Shown here: positions 55,436 through 64,000 of the stretch, in pieces
Position numbering within the stretch: position 1 is the first letter of the stretch
Layout of the letters: each line of letters starts with the position of its first letter
Source: Adiantum capillus-veneris
Lineage: Eukaryota > Streptophyta > Polypodiopsida > Polypodiales > Pteridaceae
Reading direction: 5' to 3'
Assembly: GCA_014529385.2 (NCBI GenBank)
Contig: CM043942.1
Span: 51,402,774 to 51,466,773 of the forward strand
DNA length: 64,000 bases
Made by a program: the position numbers and the translations under genes
The notes under the pieces: model-generated
The model's input: only the letters and a program-made list of their open reading frames with translations
Database searches by the model: none
What the model was told of the DNA's origin: nothing

Positions 55436-56390
55436 CTAAGTGGAGCCTGAAGATTGGGAACCTATCGATGAGGTCATTTTACAAGTGAATGGATATGCCC
55501 AGCAGATGCTGCAAATGACTGATAAAATGAGATCAGCCACAATTAGCCATGGTGCAAAGGAAAGAGAACTAGAGCTTGTCATCGACACTCTACAAGGGGA
55601 TCCGGATGATAGATTAACTACCATTTCAGAATTAAAATAATAAATCTAGTAGCTAAAGAATGAAGCAATACAGCACCAGCTCAACAAGGAAAAGCAGTAG
55701 AAGGAACTGGAAGAGCTAGGAGAGCTTCTCACCAAACTCTCCGATGCCTGCAAGACAAAAGATGAGCAGCTGGCCAAGGTGACAAATGATCTTATAGTCA
55801 CTACTCAGTCAATGCAAAAGCTTTAGGTATAGCTGGATGTAGCAAATGCTTCCTTGCAATATTCTGAACAAAGGATCAATGATCAAGCAACAGTTCTAAG
55901 ACAAATTCGAGAAAATCCAGCTGTCGTCTCACTCAAAGGAACTAGTGGCGTATGCAAAGCTTTGGAGAGACGGAATAAAGAACTAGAGCTTGAGCTAAAG
56001 TTAGAACAATCACAGCGGCATGACCTTGCTTTGATGCGGGTCCAAAAAGAAGAGCAACTACTCAAAGAGATAGCGGATATGAGCGAGAAAATCAACTCCT
56101 AAGAGACAAACATCCGGAAGTTGAAGAAGAGGCAGGTACATCTGAACAACCGCCTTTGGATTTGTTGCCACTCTCCTTTACAAAAACAAAAACACAACCA
56201 GTCGAAGAGCTCCAGGAAGAGTCCGACTTTCAAGTGCCCATCATTGAAGAACAACAAGTGCTGTCGAGGGGATAATTGTGCGAAAGGTGAGCCGGGAAGG
56301 CACCGGGTCCTTGGCTATGAGAGGTGCAGGAAACAAGGTGTAGCAGATGCAATTACCGACAATAGTATTCAAAACAAGCAGTCCGTCTAA
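55436..56390 (+). pseudogene. Coiled-coil reading frame, possibly the 3' part of X
   Basis: Fragments 55440-55640 and 55854-56102, with coding sequence between them broken by four stops. Glu/Leu/Gln/Lys-rich with heptad-like spacing (ELELELKLEQSQRHDLALMRVQKEEQLLKEIADMSEKI). A Pro/Glu-rich tail reaches about 56270. Same strand as X copy 2 and plausibly its C-terminal part, but no second copy in the window proves the link. Function unknown. Confidence 0.45.
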
Positions 56391-56399
56391 TTTCCAGTT

Positions 56400-57432
56400 A
56401 ATCGACAGAATCCATGATTAATCAATCCCTAATGGAAGCTTAAATGCTCTTACAAGGAAAAACTGGCTTAAATCAGGTGCTTAAACAAGAAATTGATGAA
56501 ATTCTGCTTACTTTGCCTTCTGCTCCTCGATTCGAATGGTTAATAAGCTTCGAGCAGATTTCAAATGGCTAATGAGGCTTAGGGAAGGTTTAAGACGGCT
56601 TATGACTCGGGTAATGAAATCTTAGAAGATTAGGCTCGGTTTAGGAGATAGAAAATCGATTAGGCTTAGCTTATGGTGATAGATTAGATTAAGAGAGGTT
56701 AAAAAAAAACTTAAGCTTGAGGGTTAACTCCGCTCTTGATAGCTTAGGAGCTTTGGATTATGGCTTATGAAGGGGTTTAAGCTTACGAGGATTAAGCAAG
56801 CTTGAAGATTCGGAGGAGAAGCTTAAGAATATCCCCACTTATGAGGAGGAGATTAGGTGCTTTGGGATTATCAAGAGCTTAAGGGTATGAAGCTTAGGAG
56901 GAGGAGGAGGAGCCCTTCCGATGATGAGGTGAAAAAATCCCAACAAACCACACATTTGTTCTTTTTATGGATGCATGTCCCCTCTTGCTAAATTTAGCTA
57001 GGCACCCATTAGCGACATCGCTAATGGGTCCTCCACAAAGTGAGCACTTCAGCCCGATGCATTCATTTCATTTTTATTCCGTCAGCTGCTGTTGCCCAAT
57101 CTGGCACGGATCTGCAATCGACTTGAACTTTAAACTGCCATAACTTCTTCATCGTAGCTCCAATCGACGAGCCGTAAAGACAGGCCAGTAGAGCACATCG
57201 AGCACTACAATTTTAGAGCACAATACCCCATCCATGTTCACTTCAAGCATAACACTTTTTAGCATCATTAAGGCATGTTTTGGCCCTTTCAGCCGCATTT
57301 GACATACATTCAGCATTGAACTCGACCTGCAACCAGCCCTTAGTCACTGTTCATTAAACATATAAGCTTCAAACAAACTTAATGTGCATTTTTCTGGCAT
57401 CTTTCTTTGCATGTGATCGGAGCTGCATGACA
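56400..57432 (-). repeat. Gypsy-9 3' LTR (far end uncertain)
   Basis: The inner end is set by a G-rich polypurine-like tract on the minus strand (AGAGGGGGTGAA, 57433-57444) followed by TGTCATGCAGC. The LTR contains a perfect hairpin at 57004-57029 and, further on, a CT-rich minus-strand segment (56480-56930). The outer limit at about 56400 is only where X-like sequence ends. Confidence 0.4.
57004..57029. repeat. Perfect 11-bp hairpin
   Basis: ACCCATTAGCG and CGCTAATGGGT separated by ACAT. Located in the presumed Gypsy-9 LTR. Confidence 0.85.
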
Positions 57433-57479
57433 TTCACCCCCTCTGAACCTGCACAGCCTCCGATCTATGCCAATTTCAC

Positions 57480-58920
57480 TTAATTAGCTTCATTAAAATC
57501 ATCATCAGATATATCATATGATGTATACATAACATGATCCTCTAGAGGTGGATCTGAATGAGAATCTTCAAGAACAATCTCGCCTTCTCGCTTCTTGAAC
57601 AACTTGATTATTTTTCCTGCTATAGGCACTTTAAGCATAGTACCATCTGGTTCACATAATTGATATGTCGCATTATCAAAAACATGTTGCACCACATATG
57701 GTCCAAACCACCTTTTCACCATTTTCCGCATAGCAGAGTATTGGTTCTCCAAGCTACTGTCATAAACAAGTACCCAGTCACCTTCCTTGATAGCATGTGG
57801 TCGTAGTGTATGCATCAACGGCTGCCTTGTTCTTCAATCTTGCCTCCTTAAGCTTCTCTTTAGCCTGCTCAATATCCTGTCGACGCCTCTCCAGCTGCCG
57901 AATACGTAGAGCAAGCAAGTCTTCAGTAGACATACCTTCTTCCCATGGCATTATGGTCCAAGGTGTAAGTGCTTCCTCTGTAGGCATAATGGGTTTATGC
58001 CCATACATTACTTTGAATGGCATAAATCCTGTAATTGAACTGTGAGTAGTGCGATCAGCCCACAAAGCAAATGGCAAGAGTTTAGGCCAATCACCAATAT
58101 GTCCTTCACACGCCTTTGCTAAAGCTTTAACAATAGGCAGATGTCCTCTTTCACTCTTCCCGTTACCTTCTGGATTATATGCTGTGGTGAGGGCGAGTTT
58201 AATGCCCATACGAGCAAAAAACTCTCGAGCTTCATCTGCATCTAGCTCTCCTCTATCTGCAGTAATTCTGCCAACACATCCATACCTAGAGATAACATCT
58301 TCAAGCAAGAACTTGCATATTGAACTGGTAGCTTTGGTACGCAAAGCTCTGCCTTCAACCTGGTTTGTAAGATCTTCCCTGGAAAGAACAATATATCTCA
58401 TCTGCCACACTCCTACTAGCATCGTAATAAGTTTCACCACCCACTTGTAGTGCATAGCTAGTGGATAGGTGGGATGCAACCCATCTCTATGTCGCACATT
58501 AGAAGAGTACTGTTGACATATTAAGCATGATTCCACAAATTGAACCACATCTTTGTACATACCTTTCCACCAATATCGGTCTTTAATTTTGACAAAGGTT
58601 GCCCAGGCTCCTCTGTGTCCAGCCCATATACTTTCATGAAACTCTTTAATCACCTGCTGTTGGGTCGCTTTGTCGCAAATAATTCGTTGTGGTACCCCTG
58701 CTGGGCGCTTCGGTTGCTTCCATAAATGTCCGTCTTTCAGGAAATAGTAATAGGCCTTTTTCCTGATCTTCCTGAATTCTTGATCACTCCATCCTTCTTG
58801 TCTAGTGAGAGTACTTAGGAAGCGGCCAATCATAAGCCACTCTCCATCATAAAACTCTTCAAAAAAGACTTCAAAAACACGAGAAATACTACCACAGTTG
58901 GCATGGAGATAAGAAGACGT
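57480..58920 (-). pseudogene. pol: Gypsy-9 integrase
   Basis: The main frame (57778-58932) has an H2C2 module, H-x6-H-x29-C-x2-C (FHESIWAGH to CLIC). The integrase core has ADRGE (second Asp) and NGKSERGH (Glu), then PFALWADRTTHSS and MPFKVMYGHKPIMPTE. Where the first Asp belongs the sequence reads VVKLITM, so that catalytic residue seems replaced by Lys. A frame change near 57800 leads to the C-terminal fragment (57480-57818) with GDWVLVYDSS and RWFGPYVV. A different lineage from Gypsy-1/6/7. Its upstream end is cut by Gypsy-10. Confidence 0.85.
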
Positions 58921-59792
58921 TGTGGGAAACAAGCAAACTGAAACACCTCTATAGTGCTGTCACCCAAGAGCGTTGAAAGAGAGCTACAAGACACCAAAAT
59001 CTTTGAAAAATATTTTTGAAACACCACCAGTCCAATAGGAGTAGACCCTTGGGAATTTACTAGCCGTCGCCCACCCAAGAGACTATGTCACATAGAGCAA
59101 AACACTGTCAAAGCATGGATTTACAGCACACGCCGACCAATGTAGATGAAGATGAGAGCCTCTCCTTTCATAATCAAACATCACAAACCCATAAATTCAA
59201 CATCAATTCAACAATTCGTAGATACATGCCCTCCGAATCTGTCTACACACAATTTGCCACTAGGCTGCCATAGCCATAACCCTGCAGAGAACTAGTCGTA
59301 ACTTGAAGAGAACAACTCCAATTGGGGCACTTTAAAGCTTGAAAAAAATATTGAAAAATGACTGGCGAGAAAGCTAAAGATAACCAAAATTGATTCCATA
59401 TGACTCCATGAGCAAAATTGATGCGAACAGAAAGCTGTCCCAACACGACTACACGTAGAGAAGGCTAGTCGGGGCAAAAAACTGCATCCAAGAGCACCAA
59501 GGAGACACAACGAGCTAAACCCTGAAAATTTCTGATGTTTGTCTGAGCTTTTTTTTAATTTTGTACATGAGTTTTAGTTATATACAAGGCTCACTTCAAA
59601 AAACTCACTCACGGGCACTTATAGTAGCCCGACAGATGTCACTAGACTAGCGACTTGTAGTGCATGTACATGTGCTTGCTAAAGCAAGCTAAAAAACCCA
59701 CAAAAAGAAATCCCACATGCCCTTTTAACATCGGGCGTCATGTCCATATGTACAAATTTACAAAAAACGGGGTGTCAAAAATGCACCCAACA
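58921..59792 (-). repeat. Gypsy-10 probable 3' LTR, about 872 bp
   Basis: On the minus strand it starts TGTTGGGTGCATTTTTGACACC just after a G-rich tract (GGGCTGGGGTGTGGC, within 59793-59815) and would end TTTCCCACA at 58921, where the Gypsy-9 frame resumes. A TATA-like TATATAAC lies near 59575-59585. No partner LTR is in the window, so the outer end is inferred. Confidence 0.5.
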
Positions 59793-59877
59793 TAGTTTGC
59801 CACACCCCAGCCCGCTAGATCATTCATGGTCAGCAGCACAAAAGAGATCCTGTAAACCACATGAGGGAGTCTTCACT

Positions 59878-60996
59878 TCATCTATCATTAGAAACATGAT
59901 CAGAAAATTCTTCAAAAGAAGGCTCATCCTCAATCACAGTCATCAACCTTGCAATATACTTCTTCAACCTGTAGCCATTCACACGTGCTTTATGCGGGGT
60001 ACCATCCAAGTCAGCAAGCTGATATGTGCCATTTGGAAACCCGTTTAAGACCAAGAAAGGACCTTGCCACTTGATTTGAAATTTCTTTTGAAAATTGCTA
60101 TCAAGCTTACTATTGTAACGAAGCACCATGTCACCCTTCTTGATGTCCTTGTCCTTTACCTTCTCATTTGCCTTTGCTTGATTCTTCTTCAAGACCTGCT
60201 CATAATGCTCAAAATCTAACACCCTATCCAATTGTACACGTTGCAAATATAAAAGTCTTTCCTTGACTTCATCATTGGGCTCTTCTTCAAGATTTATCAT
60301 CATCTTCAAGGCTGGTATCTCCACCTCAATAGGAAGTAAAGCCTCTTTGGCAAAAACTAGATGGAAGGGAGAAAAAACCAGTACCTGATTTGATGGCAGT
60401 CCTGTAAGCCCATAGAGCACAAGGTAGCTCTAAATCCCAAGTCTTCACATTGTTTCTTGTCATCTTTGTAAGCATCCTTATGAGCTCTCCATTAAACCTT
60501 TCATTCATGCCATTGCATTGGGGATAATATGGAGTAGTAAACCTGTGATGCACATGAAGCTTCTCACATAGAAAATCCACCAACTCTCCACTGAAACCTG
60601 GACCCTTGTCAGAAAGTAACTCCAATGGCATACCAAATTTGCAGAAAATATCTTCATATATAAATAAGGAAACATATTTACTCGTGATGTGCTTAACAGC
60701 TTTGGCTTCGGCCCACCTGGATAGATAATCAACAACAGTAAGTATGTAACATTTGCCTCTAGCTGTCACAGGTAGAGGACCTATTGTATCAATACCCCAC
60801 TTCTCAAACACATCATAAGCCACAATGGTGCCTCTAATTTATGATTTGAGAACCCTATTTTCCATGCTTTGACACTCTTTACAAGACTTGCATCAATGAT
60901 GAACATCACGTTGAACACTTGGCCACACATAACCCTATTGCAAGACTTTTTGCAAAGTGATCTTTGAAGCAAAGTGACCACCACAAGAACCCTCAT
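59878..60996 (-). pseudogene. pol: Gypsy-10 integrase
   Basis: The core (60326-60823) has GIDTIGPL (first Asp), SDKGPGF (second Asp), NGMNERFN (Glu) and LPCALWAYRTA, so the triad is intact. Upstream, out of frame and with stops, an H2C2 module can be traced between about 60850 and 60996. The C-terminal fragment 59878-60420 has VFAKEALLPIEVEIPALKM, KGDMVLRYNSKLDSNFQKKFQIKWQGPFLV and VNGYRLKKYIARL. Confidence 0.88.
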
Positions 60997-61066
60997 GATT
61001 CTCCTCTAAAATTTTGTAAATTTACTCTTTCCAAAGGCACTTTTCTCATCACAAGATCAGCCCCCT

Positions 61067-62020
61067 TCATATACAAGGCATCACAAGTAGCGCATACCTT
61101 TTGGCACGACGTAGGAAGGCGTACTTTTTTGGCTTCTCCAACTCTGATGGAAGCATACCTGCTTGTAGAAACTCTTCCTCCCTCTCTAAATCTTCCCTTC
61201 CCAAATAAAGAGGAGAATCAGCCCTTATTACATACAAATGCCCAATTGAAGCTTGCGCTGCACCATGTGCTTCTTCATTTTGAGACCTGTCCACATGCCT
61301 TAAGCTCCAAGCTTCAAAATGCTTAAGCATATTCTTCACTTGAAAACACATATTTTTCAGCCTTGGATTCTTACTTTGCCACACCCCAAGTACTTGCTTA
61401 ACCACCAAAAGAGCATCACCTCTTACCCTCACACGATGGATGCCAAGCTCAAGGCAAAGGTTGAGACCTTTCTCCAAAGTAGCATACTCAGCTTCATTGT
61501 TGCTTTGTGCGGTAAGCTTCAAAATCCTTTTAGTTACCAAAGCACCTTGACGATCATAGATTACCACACCTCCTGAAGCTTCATCATGCGCTTTCCTGTA
61601 AGAGCCATCAAAAAACAATAGATAGGCATTGTCCATGTCAGGAGCTTCCATGTGTTGCTTCTTCATTGCATCCTCCTTAAGAAGAAGAGGGATTTCCTTA
61701 TAGGTAAACAAATCAGTCAATGTAGCCCTTGTACTCTCCTCAACAAGAAAAGAGAATTGGAATTCCTGTAGCTCCATAATCCACTTCATGAGCCTCTTTG
61801 ACAAAGTAGGGCTATTCAACAATTGAGGTAGAAGAGTGTAGCTAGTGAGGAATGTGAATGGTTTAGGGAGAAGGTAGTGCCTAAACCTTCCACATGCATA
61901 AATCACACTTACCATAATGAGATCCACCTCAGTATAGCATCTTTCCACCTCTAGCTTCACCCTGCTAGCACAATAGATAGGCTTCATGTAGTGGGAATTG
62001 TTACCTCGTTGAAGAAGCAT
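61067..62020 (-). pseudogene. pol: Gypsy-10 gypsy RNase H remnant and second (archaeal-type) RNase H
   Basis: Residues 1-110 are the ordinary gypsy RNase H tail, eroded (the usual T-D-H reads T-S-Y). After a linker, residues 133-260 form a second RNase H: FFDGS (Asp138), SNNEAEY (Glu178) and VRGDALLVV (Asp202). The last acidic ligand expected around RSQNEEAHGAAQ is His252 instead of Asp. This dual arrangement is known in Tat-group plant elements. The tail (EEEFLQAGMLPSELEKPKKYAF) leads towards integrase. Confidence 0.85.
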
Positions 62021-62044
62021 AGCTCCAATAGCATCCTCACCTAC

Positions 62045-62985
62045 TCATGGATTCACATAAAACTCCTTATCCCAATTAGGAGCTTGCATAGCAGGAAGAG
62101 AACCAAGAACCTCTTTGATACCTTGAAAAACCTCTTCACATTCATTTGTCCATTGTAGAGGATCCAACCTTGCTACTTGTTGTAGAGGATAAAGAAGTTG
62201 AGAGGACAAAGGAATGAACCTTGCCATATACTTCACCTTTTGAATAAAAATAGAAAGTTGTTTTGTATCTTTAGGTGATGGGAGGAGCACCAAAGCATTC
62301 ACTTTGTCAGGGTCCGCTTCAATCCCATTCTCTGAGATCATATGCCCCAAAAACTTCACTCTTGGTTGAGCAAGATGACACTTCTTTGGGTTGAGTTGAC
62401 CTCCACTTTCATCATATTGCTTCAATGCCATCACAAGCTTTGCACAATGATCCTTTCTAGAGCTATAAACACAAAATTCATCAATAAGATCCTTCACAAA
62501 CTTGCCAAGAAAGGAGAGAACACCTTGTCGACGTGCTTTTGATACCATGCACAGCCATTCATAAGACCAAAAGGAAGCACACAATAACAAAAGCATCCCC
62601 ATGGCGTGATAATTGTGGTCTTATTTCGATCTTCTAAAGCCAAGGTGAGCTGAAAATATCCAGATAATCCATCACATATGCTATACCTCTCATGCCCTGC
62701 AAAAGAATCAAGTATGTCATCTATGAAAGGAAGAGGGTATGGATCCCTCTTCATGGCTGCGTTTACAGGCTTAAAATCAACACATATCCTCCAATTTCCA
62801 TCCTTCTTGGGTGTGACAACAACAGGACTCACCCATTCTGCAGTGCTCACAGGACATATGAAACCTGCTTCAAGAAGCTTGTCTACCTCTTCCTTTAAAG
62901 CATTAAGTTGTACGTTGTCGTGCTGTGACACGTACATAGTGGGAACGCATGCTACAAGATCTATCTTGTAATTTTTTAGATACAT
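62045..62985 (-). pseudogene. pol: Gypsy-10 reverse transcriptase
   Basis: Fragment 62494-62985: EEVDKLLEAGFICPVSTAEWVSPVVVTPKKDGNWRICVDFKPVNAAMKRDPYPLPFIDDI, SICDGLSGYFQL and PFGLMNGCAWYQKHVDKVF. Fragment 62045-62602: LIDEFCVYSSRKDH, LGHMISENGIEADPDKV and WTNECEEVFQGIK. The active-site pair is Asp-Glu instead of Asp-Asp, probably inactivating. One frameshift near 62500-62600. Upstream similarity stops near 62985. Confidence 0.9.
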
Positions 62986-64000
62986 AATTATCTTTCCTAT
63001 AATTTACATATGCATATTTAGGTATAATAATAAGCCTTCTATCTCATCCTATTATTTTTCTCAAGGGTAACCTATTCTTACTTTACCACCATCAGAAAAT
63101 ACTATGGGAAAAGCATCAATAGCTCCGCCTGTTTAACTTGGGGCAAAAAATATTGATTTTTTATTTCTACTATCTCATTATCATCTCACACCCTAGTTAG
63201 ATCCTATATCTAAGGTAAACTCCAATATATATATATTCTATGTATTTTTCATATTTTTCTTATATTTCTTTTTAAATAGCTACTAGGAGGGAACCAAATC
63301 CTAGTGGGACACTAGGTGGCATGATTTCAAAGATACACTTATTTTAATGCATTATTGCAAGCATGATTACAAAAATTTATCAAGGAGCAATGTCATGCTT
63401 TCATATGGCATGAGGTGTCCTTTGGAATCAAATGAAAGTCTAGGCTAAGGGGACCACAGGAAGACTTTTGCTGCCAGAAATGGACCCTATTTTGATGAAT
63501 TTTTTACACAAGGTTCCAATCTGAATTGGAAAACGATTTTAAAATGAAAATCGTAGCTAATGAGCAGCATTTTTTGCCCATATTTTTACTTTTTTATTTG
63601 GAGATACGGTTGAAGAGATATGATCAAAATACTGGACCCCAGTCTGCCCACATCATGCAGGGACAGCTCATTTCCGACTTTTTCAATTCCTGTTCACACT
63701 GGCTCCTCTCTTCTTGTGTAAACCCTTGGGGATTCCCTTCACCTATAAAAGGGGACCTCTTCTTCCTTGAAAATGAACTCAAGCATTCAAGCCATTGATG
63801 AGAGGAATTCTTGAGGGAGTGGGTAGTAATGCCTAATTGTACTTAGCCATTAACATAAGCCTAAGCCTACACTTTCTCCTAGAGGAAGACTAGCCATCCT
63901 TGCATGCTATCCTTGGAAGATCAACTCTAATCAAAGAAGGGCATGGACTTGGCGTATCAATCAAAGTTGAATTCTCCCCTCTTCTTCTCTCTCCATCAAT
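62986..64000. other. Unassigned right end with a TATA box
   Basis: No coding sequence recognised. The plus strand has TATAAAAG at 63744-63751 in a CCTATAAAAGGGGACC context, followed by a plausible leader, so this may be an LTR or promoter of another element that continues past the window. The first 300 bases are AT-rich. Confidence 0.4.

Larger units (their letters stand above)
58921..62985 (-). mobile_element. Gypsy-10: Ty3/gypsy element with dual RNase H, 3' LTR and pol
   Basis: Minus strand: RT (62985-62045), RNase H and aRNase H (62020-61067), integrase (60996-59878), polypurine tract, 3' LTR. Two RNase H domains are typical of the plant Tat/Ogre group. The 3' LTR seems to end inside Gypsy-9 integrase, suggesting insertion there. 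Upstream gag and 5' LTR were not found in the last kilobase. Frameshifts and active-site changes show decay. Confidence 0.8.

Noticed and set aside
63526-63798. 90-residue frame near the right edge as a gene
   Set aside because: No motif, overlaps a TATA-containing LTR-like stretch, composition not distinct from non-coding.

Overview
The window looks like repeat-rich chromosomal DNA from a land plant with a large genome. It holds plant-type LTR retrotransposons of both superfamilies: Ty1/copia with an initiator-tRNA-Met primer site, and Ty3/gypsy with chromovirus, tRNA-Asp-primed and dual-RNase-H types. It also holds a plant-type LINE whose ORF1 looks like a DUF4283/zinc-knuckle protein. The species cannot be told from the sequence. 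I see no convincing host gene, rRNA, tRNA or prokaryotic feature. Names used below: Gypsy-1, Chromo-2, Copia-3, LINE-4, X copies 1 and 2, Copia-5, Gypsy-6, Gypsy-7, Copia-8, Gypsy-9, Gypsy-10.

Left third. Gypsy-1 (minus, 1-9430) runs from its 5' LTR and tRNA-Asp primer site through a 1.6-kb repeat-bearing leader, gag, RT, RNase H and integrase, and is cut by the left edge. It appears to be inserted in Chromo-2 (plus, 9431 to about 11760), a decayed chromodomain element. Next is Copia-3 (minus, about 12119-21480), with one LTR flanked by primer site on one side and polypurine tract on the other. Its pol is split by LINE-4 (14058-20901, minus), which is bounded by a 13-15 bp target-site duplication and has an ATGA overlap between ORF1 and ORF2.

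Middle. An unclassified plus-strand coding repeat (X copy 1, 21484 to about 22570) is followed by 2.3 kb of undecipherable sequence, then decayed Copia-5 (24846-28085) and Gypsy-6 (28098 to about 31640), a relative of Gypsy-1. X copy 2 starts near 31680 and is interrupted twice: by complete Gypsy-7 (31729-45460, plus, TSD AAGGA) and by complete Copia-8 (46165-51891, minus, TSD CTTGG). It resumes at 51897. Alignment with X copy 1 supports both empty sites.

Right end. After a GA microsatellite, a possible solo LTR and a coiled-coil reading frame come the 3' part of Gypsy-9 (to 58920) and the 3' LTR and pol of Gypsy-10 (58921 to about 62985), a dual-RNase-H element. The last kilobase is unassigned apart from a TATA box.

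Most notable observations: a duplicated H2C2 integrase-type zinc module in Gypsy-1 and Gypsy-6; a DTG aspartic-protease-like domain in frame downstream of integrase in Gypsy-7, plus an extra 140-aa ORF; 18-bp perfect palindromes at an exact 298-bp period in the Gypsy-1 leader; a seven-copy 22-bp array after the chromodomain; and the X family.
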